Shown one piece after another: positions 38,407 to 47,661 of a stretch of DNA of 64,000 nt. The first letter of the stretch is position 1, and each line of letters begins with the position of its first letter. The notes beneath the pieces were generated by a model. It was not told where the DNA came from. It ran no database searches and worked only from the letters and a program-made list of their open reading frames with translations. This DNA is from an uncultured Collinsella sp. (GTDB lineage Bacteria > Actinomycetota > Coriobacteriia > Coriobacteriales > Coriobacteriaceae): assembly GCA_902490305.1 (NCBI GenBank), contig CABUDI010000008.1:16000-79999 (forward strand), given 5' to 3'. A program made the position numbers and the translations under genes.

Positions 38407-39207
38407 GTGGGATTTCGCGACGTTAAGCGTTCTAAGAGCGCAAAAAACACGCGTATCATTGCAATCATCAATCAAAAGGGCGGCGTCGGTAAGTCAACGA
38501 CGGCCGTAAACCTTGCAGCAGCACTGGGTGAGCAGGGTCGTAAGACACTGATTGTCGATTTTGATCCGCAGGGAAACAGCACCAGTGGATTCGGAATTGA
38601 AAAAGAAGACCTTGATCACTGCATCTATGATGCATTGTTGAACGATGTGCCGGCAGAATCGCTTGTTCTTGATACAAATTGCAAAAAGGTATTCGTAATT
38701 CCGGCTACAATTCAGCTTGCAGGCGCCGAAATTGAGCTCGTAAGCGCAATTGCTCGTGAAACCCGTCTCAAAGATTTGCTTGAGCCGATTCAGGACGAGT
38801 TCGATTTTATTTTCATTGACTGTCCTCCTTCGCTCGGCCTGCTTACTATCAACGCCTTGACCGCAGCAGACAGCGTTTTGATTCCGATCCAGTGCGAGTA
38901 TTACGCACTCGAGGGCGTTACGAAGCTGCTTGAGTCAATGAAAATGGTCAAATCACGTTTGAACAAGGGCTTAGACACCTATGGTGTGCTTATGACCATG
39001 TATGACTCGCGTACCTCTCTATCAAATCAGGTTGTTGAGGAGGTTCAATCGTACTTTGGTGATAAGGCGTTTAAGACGCTGATCCCCCGTACGGTTAAAA
39101 TCTCCGAAGCTCCGTCTTTTGGAGAACCGGTAATTACCTATGCACCTCAAAATAAGGGTGCGAAAGCGTATATGAACCTTGCAAAAGAGGTGATCAAGCG
39201 TGCCTAG
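38407..39207 (+). CDS. parA: Chromosome partitioning ATPase ParA (Soj)
   Basis: Walker-type ATPase that moves ParB-parS complexes. 266 residues with the deviant Walker A IINQKGGVGKSTTAVN, LIVDFDPQGNS and FIFIDCPPSLGLLT. GTG start at 38407 with AGGAGGG upstream. The stop overlaps the parB start by 8 nt. The gene directly follows three parS sites. Confidence 0.97.
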   Translation: MGFRDVKRSKSAKNTRIIAIINQKGGVGKSTTAVNLAAALGEQGRKTLIVDFDPQGNSTSGFGIEKEDLDHCIYDALLNDVPAESLVLDTNCKKVFVIPATIQLAGAEIELVSAIARETRLKDLLEPIQDEFDFIFIDCPPSLGLLTINALTAADSVLIPIQCEYYALEGVTKLLESMKMVKSRLNKGLDTYGVLMTMYDSRTSLSNQVVEEVQSYFGDKAFKTLIPRTVKISEAPSFGEPVITYAPQNKGAKAYMNLAKEVIKRA

Positions 39208-40105
39208 TGTAAAGAAACGTGGCGGATTGGGACGTGGACTTAATGCTTTGGTCTCAGAGGCCGAGTATGAGACCGGTGGTTCGGCTGCAGCGGGTTCAAA
39301 TGCATCATCTGAAACAAAACTGCCTATTGAGGATATTGTTCCCAACCCTAACCAGCCGCGAATTCACTTTAACGAAACTGAACTTCGCGAGTTGAGCGAG
39401 TCAATCCAAGAACATGGCGTTTTGCAGCCGCTTTTGGTTCGCAAGCATGGAAACGGCTATGAGATCATCGCTGGTGAGCGTCGTTACCAGGCGTCAAAGC
39501 TTGCTGGCCTTGAAGAATTGCCAGTCATCATTAAAGAGGTAAATGATGAAGAGACGCTGGCTCTTGCTCTTATCGAAAACCTTCAGCGTTCTGATCTGAA
39601 TCCAGTCGAAGAGGCTAAGGGCTATCGACAGCTCATCGATGCCAGCGGTATGACGCAGGAGGCATTGTCGAAGGCAGTAAGCAAGTCACGCTCTGCAATT
39701 ACAAACTCGCTGCGTCTTCTCGATCTCCCCGAAGTAGTTCAGCAGATGATTTTTGAGGGCAAACTTACTGCTGGTCATGCACGTGCGATTCTTGCAGTTC
39801 CCTATGAGGACGCGCGTATTCGACTTGCAGAGAAAGTTGTTACAGAGGGCCTTTCCGTAAGAGCGACAGAAAATCTTGCTCCGTTGTTTTCTGCCGGAGA
39901 GACACCTAAGACGCAAAGGCCTGCAACGCCTCAGTCCTTTAAAAAGGCTGCCCGTGTGCTTCGTCAGGTATTTAATACCAACGTGCGTGTGAAGAACTCG
40001 CGTGGAAAGAATAAGATTGAGATTGAGTTTAAAGACGAGGAAGAGCTCTCTCGTATTCTTGGTGAAATGATTCAGTTTGATCAAGGAGGCCAAGATGAGG
40101 AATAA
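39200..40105 (+). CDS. parB: Chromosome partitioning protein ParB (Spo0J)
   Basis: parS-binding CTPase clamp. 301 residues: N-terminal VPNPNQPRIHFNE, the CTP-binding motif IIAGERRYQASK, ENLQRSDLNPVEEAKGY, the helix-turn-helix KSRSAITNSLRLLDLP, and a C-terminal dimerisation region (KNKIEIEFKDEEELSRIL). GTG start overlapping parA. Its sites are the parS cluster 0.8 kb upstream. Confidence 0.97.
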   Translation: MPSVKKRGGLGRGLNALVSEAEYETGGSAAAGSNASSETKLPIEDIVPNPNQPRIHFNETELRELSESIQEHGVLQPLLVRKHGNGYEIIAGERRYQASKLAGLEELPVIIKEVNDEETLALALIENLQRSDLNPVEEAKGYRQLIDASGMTQEALSKAVSKSRSAITNSLRLLDLPEVVQQMIFEGKLTAGHARAILAVPYEDARIRLAEKVVTEGLSVRATENLAPLFSAGETPKTQRPATPQSFKKAARVLRQVFNTNVRVKNSRGKNKIEIEFKDEEELSRILGEMIQFDQGGQDEE

Positions 40106-40349
40106 GATTTTAACAACGATTGCATTGGCGACGACTGTCGCGGCTGGTGCCTTTGCTGGCTATAAGATCGCGACAGACGATGAACTTCGAGGTCGTTTGC
40201 TTCGTAGCGCGCAAGATATTGTCGATACTTCCAAAAAGAAAATGGATGTTATGACGGAAGATGTTGCCATGCGTACTGCTCAGGTAACGAAGAATCCCAA
40301 GATTAATCAGGGTTGGGTCAGCAACCAATGGGAAAATGTAGGCTATTAG
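40095..40349 (+). CDS. Small membrane-anchored protein of unknown function
   Basis: 84 residues: MRNKILTTIALATTVAAGAFAGY is a single hydrophobic anchor, followed by a helical charged region (LLRSAQDIVDTSKKKMDVMTED) and a hydrophilic tail. It recalls YtxH-like proteins in layout only. The ATG at 40095 has AAGGAGG upstream and overlaps the parB end by 11 nt, so it is coupled to parAB. Confidence 0.75.
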   Translation: MRNKILTTIALATTVAAGAFAGYKIATDDELRGRLLRSAQDIVDTSKKKMDVMTEDVAMRTAQVTKNPKINQGWVSNQWENVGY

Positions 40350-40357
40350 GTACCTAA
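40346..40357. repeat. Palindrome TTAGGTACCTAA, copy 2
   Basis: Identical to 36842-36853. It overlaps the stop codon of the small membrane protein gene. Confidence 0.6.
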
Positions 40358-40377
40358 CAATTACTCAGCATATTTTG

Positions 40378-40418
40378 AGGGGTCCTTGTCTGATTCATGA
40401 GACAAGGACCCCTTATTT
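40378..40418. terminator. Terminator of the parAB group
   Basis: A perfect 14-bp stem AGGGGTCCTTGTCT / AGACAAGGACCCCT with an 8-nt loop, followed by TATTTT on the plus strand. Confidence 0.85.
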
Positions 40419-40474
40419 TGGCCGTAAAACATGGGACAGGTAGCAGCTGATTCAAAATTAAGGTCAATAAATGC

Positions 40475-40511
40475 AACGATCCCGGCTGCATATTCTGTAA
40501 CCGGGATCGTT
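40475..40511 (-). terminator. Stem-loop after rlmN
   Basis: An 11-bp stem AACGATCCCGG / CCGGGATCGTT (40475-40485, 40501-40511) lies about 37 nt past the rlmN stop. The following minus-strand tract is only weakly T-rich. Confidence 0.6.
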
Positions 40512-40514
40512 CGA

Positions 40515-40530
40515 TGTTTCACATGAAACG
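40515..40530. promoter_or_regulatory. Degenerate parS-like site
   Basis: TGTTTCACATGAAACG matches parS at 14 of 16 positions, 2.2 kb from the three perfect sites and between convergent transcripts. Confidence 0.5.
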
Positions 40531-40548
40531 TTTTGGGATTCGACTCCC

Positions 40549-41601
40549 CTATGCGTTCTTCTGAACTTTGAAGCGCTGCTTCAGCTGTCCGCAAGCGGCG
40601 TCAATATCGTTACCACGGGAGTTACGAATCGTGGTCTCGATGCCACGGGACTCAAGACGACGCTGAAGATCCTCAACCTTATGAATCGGCGACGGCTTGA
40701 GCGGGCTACCCTCGATGTCGTTAAGCTGAATGAGGTTAACGTGGCACAGCGTTCCCTCGCAGAAGTCGCAGAGCGCCTGCATTTCGGGATTCGTATCGTT
40801 GACGCCTTCGATCATGGCATACTCATAGGTTGGGCGGCGGCCGGTCTTCTCGGTGTAGAGCTGAAGCGCTTCGTGAAGGCGAAGCAGCGTGTACTTCTTA
40901 ACGCCGGGCATGAGCTTATTGCGCGTCGACTGGATGGCGGAATGCAGTGAAACAGCAAGCGTGAACTGCTCGGGGTTGTCGGCAAATTTGCGAATACCGG
41001 GAATAACGCCACTGGTAGAGACAGTGAGGTGACGAGCGCCGATACCGATGCCATCGGGGTCGTTGAGGATTCGCAGCGCCTTGAGAACCTCGTCGTAGTT
41101 GGCAAACGGCTCGCCCTGGCCCATGAAGACAACGCTCGTGGCGCGCTCGCCAAAGTCGTTGGATACATGAAGTACCTGGTCGACGATCTCTTGAGCGGTC
41201 AGAGAGCGCTTGAGGCCGTTGAGACCGGTAGCGCAAAAGGCACAGCCCATGCCACAGCCTGCCTGGGTGGAAACGCAGACGGAAAGCTTGTTACGACGGG
41301 GCATGCCGACGGTCTCGACGGAAACGCCGTCGTGGTACTCGAGCAGATACTTGCGAGAGCCATCTTTGGAAACCTGCTTGGTGAGTTCAGTCGGCGTGTC
41401 AAAGGCAAAAGCCTCTTTAAGCTGCTCGCGGAAAGCCTTGGGAAGGTTGGTCATATCGTCAAACGAACAAACGTTCTTCTCAAAGACCCATTCGATGAGC
41501 TGCTTCGCGCGGAAGGCGGGCTGGCCAAGCTCGGCCACGAGCTCGCGAATATCGTTTTGGCTCAAGTCGCGAATGTCCTGAGATTTAGTCCTGGGATTCA
41601 T
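40549..41601 (-). CDS. rlmN: 23S rRNA / tRNA adenosine-C2 methyltransferase RlmN
   Basis: Radical SAM enzyme methylating A2503 in 23S rRNA and A37 in some tRNAs. 350 residues with the radical SAM cluster AGCGMGCAFCATG (CxxxCxxC), FMGQGEPFANYDEV, a second conserved Cys region (IRNSRGNDIDAACGQL) and the N-terminal FRAKQLIEWVFEK domain. One of the few right-arm genes transcribed towards the origin. Confidence 0.97.
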   Translation of the reverse strand: MNPRTKSQDIRDLSQNDIRELVAELGQPAFRAKQLIEWVFEKNVCSFDDMTNLPKAFREQLKEAFAFDTPTELTKQVSKDGSRKYLLEYHDGVSVETVGMPRRNKLSVCVSTQAGCGMGCAFCATGLNGLKRSLTAQEIVDQVLHVSNDFGERATSVVFMGQGEPFANYDEVLKALRILNDPDGIGIGARHLTVSTSGVIPGIRKFADNPEQFTLAVSLHSAIQSTRNKLMPGVKKYTLLRLHEALQLYTEKTGRRPTYEYAMIEGVNDTNPEMQALCDFCEGTLCHVNLIQLNDIEGSPLKPSPIHKVEDLQRRLESRGIETTIRNSRGNDIDAACGQLKQRFKVQKNA

Positions 41602-41686
41602 GGAAGCCTTTCGATTTTGGGGAAACGTAGAGGGTATCGCTACAATATGGTATCAGCTGCAGAAATTATAGAGGAGGAGTCTGCCC

Positions 41687-42652
41687 ATGCCGGGTAAAAG
41701 CCTAGAGAACATGCACGTAGCGGTCTTGGCGGGCGGTCATTCCGCTGAGCGCGAGATCTCGCTCAATTCGGGAAAGAACGTCGTGGTTGCCTTGAAGGAG
41801 GCCGGCTACACTTCGGTGGAGCTGCTCGACACGGCTGCCGATGATTTTATGGTAACCATGGCGACCGGCGGCTTTGACGTGGCGTTTATCGCCATGCACG
41901 GTGCCGGCGGCGAGGATGGCGCCATGCAGGGCGCCATGGAGACCCTGGGTATCCCCTACACGGCCTCGGGCGTGCTTGCCAGCGCCTGCGGTGCCGACAA
42001 GGAGGTCTCTAAGCTCCTGTACGCCAAGGCGGGCATTCCCATTGCCCCCGGCCTCGCGCTCGAGGTGGGCGATGAAGTCGATATCGATCATATCGTCGAG
42101 GTTTGTGGCGAGCGCTGCTTTGTGAAGCCGGCCGTCAACGGTTCCAGCTATGGCATTTCCCTGGTCCATGAGCCCTCCGAGCTGCCCGCGGCAATCGCCA
42201 AGGCGTTTGCGTACGGCGACAAAGTGCTGGTCGAGAAGTGCATCGAGGGTACCGAGATCACCGTCGGTGTGTACGGCGAGGACGACGTGCGCGCTCTGCC
42301 GATTGTCGAGATTCGCAAACCCGAGGACTGCGAGTTCTACGATCTGGACGTGAAATATGTCGACCCTACGGACATCCATCGCATTCCGGCGCAGATTTCA
42401 CCCGAGAATTACGCTCGCGCTCAGGAGCTTGCCTGTGCTGCTCACAAGGCCCTCGGTTGCCTGGGTATCTCGCGCAGCGACTTTATCGTGAGTGAGGACG
42501 GTCCCGTTATCCTCGAGACCAATACCATTCCCGGCATGACCGATACGTCGCTGTATCCGGACGAGATCCGCCACACCGACGACATGACGTTCCCGCAGGT
42601 CTGTGACAGCCTGATTCGTATGGGCCTTCGTCGAGCGGGCATTGCATGCTAA
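41687..42652 (+). CDS. ddl: D-alanine-D-alanine ligase
   Basis: Makes the D-Ala-D-Ala dipeptide for peptidoglycan. 321 residues, ATP-grasp fold: HVAVLAGGHSAEREISLNSG, AMHGAGGEDGAMQG, FVKPAVNGSSYGIS, ETNTIPGMTDTSLYP. The YGIS region retains the usual Tyr of D-Ala-D-Ala (not D-Lac) ligases. The ATG has GGAGGAG upstream. It overlaps the dinG start by 7 nt. Confidence 0.95.
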   Translation: MPGKSLENMHVAVLAGGHSAEREISLNSGKNVVVALKEAGYTSVELLDTAADDFMVTMATGGFDVAFIAMHGAGGEDGAMQGAMETLGIPYTASGVLASACGADKEVSKLLYAKAGIPIAPGLALEVGDEVDIDHIVEVCGERCFVKPAVNGSSYGISLVHEPSELPAAIAKAFAYGDKVLVEKCIEGTEITVGVYGEDDVRALPIVEIRKPEDCEFYDLDVKYVDPTDIHRIPAQISPENYARAQELACAAHKALGCLGISRSDFIVSEDGPVILETNTIPGMTDTSLYPDEIRHTDDMTFPQVCDSLIRMGLRRAGIAC

Positions 42653-45540
42653 TCGAGGACGCGGTTTCGTCAGGAACGCCGCAGTTTGTCATCGACTCCT
42701 ATGCCACGCTTGCCGAACGCGCCAAAACGCAGTCCTTCGGCCTTATCGAGGAAGATGTGATTGTCCTCGATACCGAGACCACAGGTCTTTCTGTGCAGGA
42801 CAATGAGCTGATCGAGATCTCGGCGGCCCGTCTTTCGGGCCGCGAGGTCGTCGACCGCTTCGATACCTTCGTGCATCCCAAGCAGCTGATTCCCGCCGAG
42901 ATCACCGAGCTCACGAGCATTACAAATGCCGATGTGGCAGATGCCCCGTCGGCCGTTGAGGCCGTAGCCGCTCTCGCCGATTTTGTCGGTGGTTGCCCGG
43001 TAATCGCACATAACGCCACGTTCGACCGCTCGTTTATCGAGTCGGTCAAAGGCGGCGTCAACGTGAGCGATATCTGGATCGATTCGCTGGCGCTGTCGCG
43101 CATCGCGCTTCCGCGCCTGGCATCGCACAAGTTGTCTTTTATGGCCGATCTGTTTGGCTGTGACTCGGTATCACACCGTGCCAATGCCGACGTCGACGCC
43201 CTGTGTGGCGTATGGCGCGTGTTGCTCGTGGCGCTCACCGACTTGCCTCAGGGCCTCATGGCGCGCCTAGCCGACATGCATCCGGATGTGCCTTGGTCCT
43301 ATCGTCCTATCTTCTCATTCTTGGCAGGGCAGAACCCTGGTTCTATCTTCTCTCTCAGCGCCGCTCGTGCTGACGTTCTCAAGGCCGATCGCGCCGACGA
43401 TCGGGTGGACGCCGACGAACTGCCGGTCCTCAAGATGCCGAGTCGTGAGGAGATTGAGGCAGACTATGCGCCAGGTGGCCTGGTCAATCGCATGTATCCC
43501 ACCTACGAGCCGCGTGATGAGCAGATCGCGATGGCGCTCGAGGTCCGCGATGCGCTGGTCACGGGCACTCATCGTGTAATTGAGGCGGGCACGGGCGTCG
43601 GCAAATCGATGGCCTATCTGGTGCCTTTTGCCGAGGCAGCGCGCCGTAACAACATCACGGTTGGTATTGCGACCAAATCGAACAATCTTGCCGACCAGCT
43701 CATGTACCATGAGCTGCCAAAACTTGCCGAGCAACTGGACGGTGGTCTGTCATTTTGCGCTCTCAAGGGGTATGACCACTATCCATGCCTGCGCAAGCTT
43801 GAGCGCATGAGCCGCGGCCAGGTCGAGATTACCACCAAGCGCGATCCGGCGGACACGCTCACGGCGGTCGCGGTCATTATGGCGTACGTCTGCCAATCAG
43901 CCGATGGCGACCTCGACTCGCTCGGCATTCGGTGGCGCAGCGTCAACCGCCCCGACTTTACGACGGCCTCGCGCGAGTGTGCTCGTCGCCTCTGCCCGTT
44001 TTTCCCTGATAAATGTTTGGTCCACGGCGCTCGCCGTCGTGCAGCGCATGCCGACGTGGTGGTCACCAACCATTCCCTGCTGTTCCGCAATGTCGCGGCC
44101 GAGGGCAGGATTTTACCTCCGATTCGTCATTGGGTAATCGACGAGGCCCATTCCATCGAGCGCGAGGCGCGCCGTCAGTGGGCGCGCGTGGTGTCGGCGG
44201 ACGAATCACGCGTTCTGTTTGAGCGCCTGGGTGGCTCGAGCACCGGTGCGCTAAGCCAGGTCTCCCGTGATTTGGCAACCTCCGAGGGCTCTACGCTCTA
44301 TCTGGGCCTTACTGCCAAGGCGACGTCGACGGTTGCGCGCGCGAGCATGGCAATCGCCGACGTGTTCGATGGCGTTCGCGAGCTCGGCCGCCGTGCCCGT
44401 GGGGGTTATGACAATGCCAATCTATGGATTGGCCCCGAGCTGCGCGAATCTGACGACTGGCATGATTTCTTACAGTCGGCCTACGCTGCCATCGACGTAT
44501 TGGAACAGGCTGACAAGAGCGTCGACGCGCTGGTGCAAGCCGTCGCCGCCGACAAGCCCGAGGTTGTTGTCGACCTGGGTGATATCTCGCGCCGCCTGCA
44601 CGAGCTGGCCGAGAACCTCAAACTCATCATTGATGGCACCGATGAACACTACGTGTATTCGCTGCAGGTCAATCGCAGGCTGCGTGCCGGCGGAGAGTCA
44701 ATGACCGCAGAGCGCATCGACATTGGCGAGGCCTTGGCAACCGAGTGGCTGCCCGAGGTTCACACGGCTATCTTTGCCTCGGCGACCATGACGGTGTCCA
44801 AAAGCTTCGAACACTTTAACCACGCGGTCGGCCTCGATCGCATCGGCGCTTCAACATCCTCATCGCTGCACTTGGACTCGAGCTACGACTTCGATTCGAA
44901 CATGGCTGTAGTCGTTGCGGGCGATATCCCCGATCCGCGCGATCGCGAGAGCTATCTTACGGCGCTCGAGCGCGTGCTGGTCGACGCCCATCTTGCCATG
45001 GACGGATCGGTGCTCACACTGTTCACCAATCGGCGCGACATGGAAGACCTGTACGCCCGCGTTGAGCCCAAGATGGCCCGTGCGGGTCTGGAGCTCAACT
45101 GCCAGCAGCGCAACTCATCTCCTCGTCGTCTGCGCGATCGGTTTATCAACGAGCCGACTTCATCGCTTTTTGCGCTTAAGGCCTTCTGGGAGGGGTTCGA
45201 CGCCAGCGGCGAGACGCTGCGCTGCGTCATCATTCCCAAGCTGCCGTTCTCGAGTCCCACGGACCCGCTCTCGTGCGAGCGCAACCTGCGCGAAGACCGC
45301 GCTTGGGCGCGCTATTCGCTGCCCGAGGCGGTGCTCGAGGTCAAGCAGGCGGCCGGCCGCCTTATCCGCTCGTCGACCGATTGCGGCGTGCTGATTCTGG
45401 CCGACCCGCGCCTGGTGACGAAGGGCTACGGAAAGAAGTTCTTAACGTCGCTGCCCACGAGCTCCTACCAGCGCATCGAATCGGCGCAGATCGGGCACTA
45501 TCTGCAACTGTGGCGCGCACGCCACGAGCGGCGGCGCTAA
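42646..45540 (+). CDS. dinG: DinG-family helicase with N-terminal 3'-5' exonuclease domain
   Basis: 964 residues. Residues ~35-200 form a DnaQ-type exonuclease: VIVLDTETTGL (DxE), HNATFDRSFIE, HRANADVDAL. A superfamily 2 XPD/DinG helicase follows: EAGTGVGKSMAYL (Walker A), VIDEAHSIERE (DEAH), and Cys residues (YPCLRKL, YVCQS, RRLCPFFPDKC) that could hold a 4Fe-4S cluster. The helicase C-terminal part has SSLFALKAFWEGFDASGETL and KQAAGRLIRSSTD. Probably acts in repair of R-loops or damaged forks. The ATG lies inside the end of ddl. Its 3' end meets the WYL gene with a 4-nt overlap. Confidence 0.92.
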   Translation: MLIEDAVSSGTPQFVIDSYATLAERAKTQSFGLIEEDVIVLDTETTGLSVQDNELIEISAARLSGREVVDRFDTFVHPKQLIPAEITELTSITNADVADAPSAVEAVAALADFVGGCPVIAHNATFDRSFIESVKGGVNVSDIWIDSLALSRIALPRLASHKLSFMADLFGCDSVSHRANADVDALCGVWRVLLVALTDLPQGLMARLADMHPDVPWSYRPIFSFLAGQNPGSIFSLSAARADVLKADRADDRVDADELPVLKMPSREEIEADYAPGGLVNRMYPTYEPRDEQIAMALEVRDALVTGTHRVIEAGTGVGKSMAYLVPFAEAARRNNITVGIATKSNNLADQLMYHELPKLAEQLDGGLSFCALKGYDHYPCLRKLERMSRGQVEITTKRDPADTLTAVAVIMAYVCQSADGDLDSLGIRWRSVNRPDFTTASRECARRLCPFFPDKCLVHGARRRAAHADVVVTNHSLLFRNVAAEGRILPPIRHWVIDEAHSIEREARRQWARVVSADESRVLFERLGGSSTGALSQVSRDLATSEGSTLYLGLTAKATSTVARASMAIADVFDGVRELGRRARGGYDNANLWIGPELRESDDWHDFLQSAYAAIDVLEQADKSVDALVQAVAADKPEVVVDLGDISRRLHELAENLKLIIDGTDEHYVYSLQVNRRLRAGGESMTAERIDIGEALATEWLPEVHTAIFASATMTVSKSFEHFNHAVGLDRIGASTSSSLHLDSSYDFDSNMAVVVAGDIPDPRDRESYLTALERVLVDAHLAMDGSVLTLFTNRRDMEDLYARVEPKMARAGLELNCQQRNSSPRRLRDRFINEPTSSLFALKAFWEGFDASGETLRCVIIPKLPFSSPTDPLSCERNLREDRAWARYSLPEAVLEVKQAAGRLIRSSTDCGVLILADPRLVTKGYGKKFLTSLPTSSYQRIESAQIGHYLQLWRARHERRR

Positions 45541-46454
45541 AGCGGACAGACGAGGGTTTTTGCCATATCGCACAGGCGCTTTGACAGGGCGGGGTCATCC
45601 AAGATGCGGATGGCTCCGCCCGCTGCGATTACCTGGCTCAGTAGCCAACGCTCGGAGCCGTAATGCACAGTTACCGTTGCCATGTCTGCCCCGCCGCGCT
45701 CGATTAGGGTGATGCCGGCCCACTCCAGATGCTCCGCCATATCGAATGGCATCAAGAGCTTTGCGCTGCGCTGCGTCCGGGCAAGGGAATCGTGGAGGGA
45801 TGCGACGTCCGGTGTGTGAGGCACGACGGAGTCTTCCGTCAAGGCGAGTCCCTCGATTTTATCCATGCGATAGGTGCGCTGCTCATCGACTGTGATGTCC
45901 CAGGCAATCAGGTATGTTTGGTCGCCGTTTGCCGTAATGCGCAAGGGGTCGACCAGACGCTCGCGTGGCCGTGCATCGTCCATCGAACGATACGAGATGC
46001 GGCAGCGAACGCCGTCCTGAATGGCACAGCTCAGCTGCTGCCAGTGCGACCCGTGGTTGACGGTGTCAAAGACGCGCTGGTTATAGCCGAGCTCTTCGGG
46101 TAGAAGGGCATGTCGAATCCGAGCTGCCGTCTGCGGCTCGATCCCCAACGATTCAAGTTCGTGGTTGAGCACAGCGCCCTCGGCTGCACTCAAGCGCAAC
46201 GGTAGCACACGCCCGGCGTCACCAGTGAGGACCACACGCTCGCCGTGGCATTCGCAGATGATGCGCGCACCAGATTCTCGGTCCGCGAGCGTCGAGACGA
46301 TCTCGAGAATCTCGTCGAGCGATACTCCCGTGATGTCAAAGCGGCCGCAAATCTCGGTTCGTGTCATGCCGCTCTCGCCGGCGGCGTAGAGGGCCTCCAT
46401 GATGTCGATGGCGCGCGAGAGTCTCTGCTCGCTGGTGAGTTTACGCACGGGCAT
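45537..46454 (-). CDS. WYL-domain transcriptional regulator (PafC-like)
   Basis: About 305 residues: N-terminal winged helix (SEQRLSRAIDIMEALYAAG, MTRTEICGRFDI), a WYL domain (CRISYRSMDDARPRERLVDPLRI and YLIAWDITVDEQRTYRMDKI hold the ligand-binding face) and a C-terminal WCX-type extension. The ATG at 46454 overlaps the upstream WYL gene. The paired layout resembles actinobacterial pafB-pafC, whose products activate DNA-damage genes, but it is not next to a proteasome locus. Confidence 0.8.
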   Translation of the reverse strand: MPVRKLTSEQRLSRAIDIMEALYAAGESGMTRTEICGRFDITGVSLDEILEIVSTLADRESGARIICECHGERVVLTGDAGRVLPLRLSAAEGAVLNHELESLGIEPQTAARIRHALLPEELGYNQRVFDTVNHGSHWQQLSCAIQDGVRCRISYRSMDDARPRERLVDPLRITANGDQTYLIAWDITVDEQRTYRMDKIEGLALTEDSVVPHTPDVASLHDSLARTQRSAKLLMPFDMAEHLEWAGITLIERGGADMATVTVHYGSERWLLSQVIAAGGAIRILDDPALSKRLCDMAKTLVCPL

Positions 46455-47463
46455 ACTCGTGCACCGTCCTTTCGATGAGGTGGTTCCACGCCAGTTTGAG
46501 TGCATCGGGGGCAACGGGCCTCATGCCGTCCATGGCGTGGGCCATGCAAAATGAGGCGGCGGCTTCAAGGTCGCGCACGTCAACGGTCCAGATCCATCCC
46601 GCATCGGTGTGTGTGAGCTCACCTCGCCCGCGCGTGAGGCCGTTGATCATATCGATCTGCGTCTGAGGGGCGAACGAGAACGTGGCTGCAACGGGCGGTC
46701 GGTCGGCGAAATCGAATTCAAAGAACAGATAGTCGTTGAGATTGAAGTCCGCAGGGATGGCGTAGGCCTTCGAAGGACGCCAAGCGCGAACGATACGGTC
46801 GCAGCGGAATGTCCTGATGTCGTCGGTGGCATTGTCGAGACCGCAGAAGTACGCCACGCCATCGTGTTCGAACATACCGTAGACGCAGACGGTGCGCTCT
46901 TTCTGCTCGCCGCGACCGTTCTGATATAAAAATCGCAGCGCGCATCGCTCGGCAAAGGCGCTCCAAACTGCATCGACGGTGGGAGAACGGTGAATCGGCG
47001 CCTCGTCTGCGGCAGATATGCCGGTGAGATAGGCAATCTTGGACCGGATGTCGGCAAGCGGCGCGGCAAAGGCGGAGGAGCCGGCCGCAAGCGTCTGGTC
47101 GATGGCGTCTAGCAAGATGTCGGCATCGTCTGCGGTGATGAGCCCACCTGCCGCAAACGTGTGCTCGCGGTCGATCGTCCACGAGCTTTCCTCGGTCTCT
47201 TGCGCGCCGGCGAGGCGAACCTCTTTGATTACGATGCCGCGTTCGAGTAGTTTGTCGCGATCGCGGCGGAACTTGCGCTTATCCGAGTCGATGTTGCCCG
47301 AGCCATACCCCAAATCGGAATCCAAGACGATTTGTTCGGTCGTCAACGGCTCGGGAGAACTGTTGAGTACAAAGAAAAGATTGAGGATGCGCTGGGCCGT
47401 TTTATCGAAACTGGGTTCCGGCGTTCCCTTTTTGTTAATAGCGGTCGTGTCGCTTGCCGTCAT
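46441..47463 (-). CDS. WYL-domain transcriptional regulator (PafB-like)
   Basis: 340 residues: N-terminal winged helix (AQRILNLFFVLNSSPEPLTTEQI, DKRKFRRDRDKLLERGIVI) and a WYL domain (LRFLYQNGRGEQKERTVCVYG, YFCGLDNATDDIRTFRCDRI). It overlaps the second WYL gene by 14 nt, so the products probably act together. Starts at the ATG at 47463, divergent from the M28-like gene. Confidence 0.8.
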   Translation of the reverse strand: MTASDTTAINKKGTPEPSFDKTAQRILNLFFVLNSSPEPLTTEQIVLDSDLGYGSGNIDSDKRKFRRDRDKLLERGIVIKEVRLAGAQETEESSWTIDREHTFAAGGLITADDADILLDAIDQTLAAGSSAFAAPLADIRSKIAYLTGISAADEAPIHRSPTVDAVWSAFAERCALRFLYQNGRGEQKERTVCVYGMFEHDGVAYFCGLDNATDDIRTFRCDRIVRAWRPSKAYAIPADFNLNDYLFFEFDFADRPPVAATFSFAPQTQIDMINGLTRGRGELTHTDAGWIWTVDVRDLEAAASFCMAHAMDGMRPVAPDALKLAWNHLIERTVHEYARA

Positions 47464-47661
47464 AGAGTCCTCGCATGGGAAGGTGGTTTGCTGCCATGAT
47501 TTTAGTCCGATATGGAGATTAGGCTATATCCTTGTCCGCTCGGGGCGTTAAGATGGCCCGAATTCGGTCGTTTGCGCTCGCTCGGGGTATACTTTCGACT
47601 ATATACGGTTCTAATGTGCATGCATTGGGCCTATTTGTCGGATTATGGATGTGGAGCGCAC

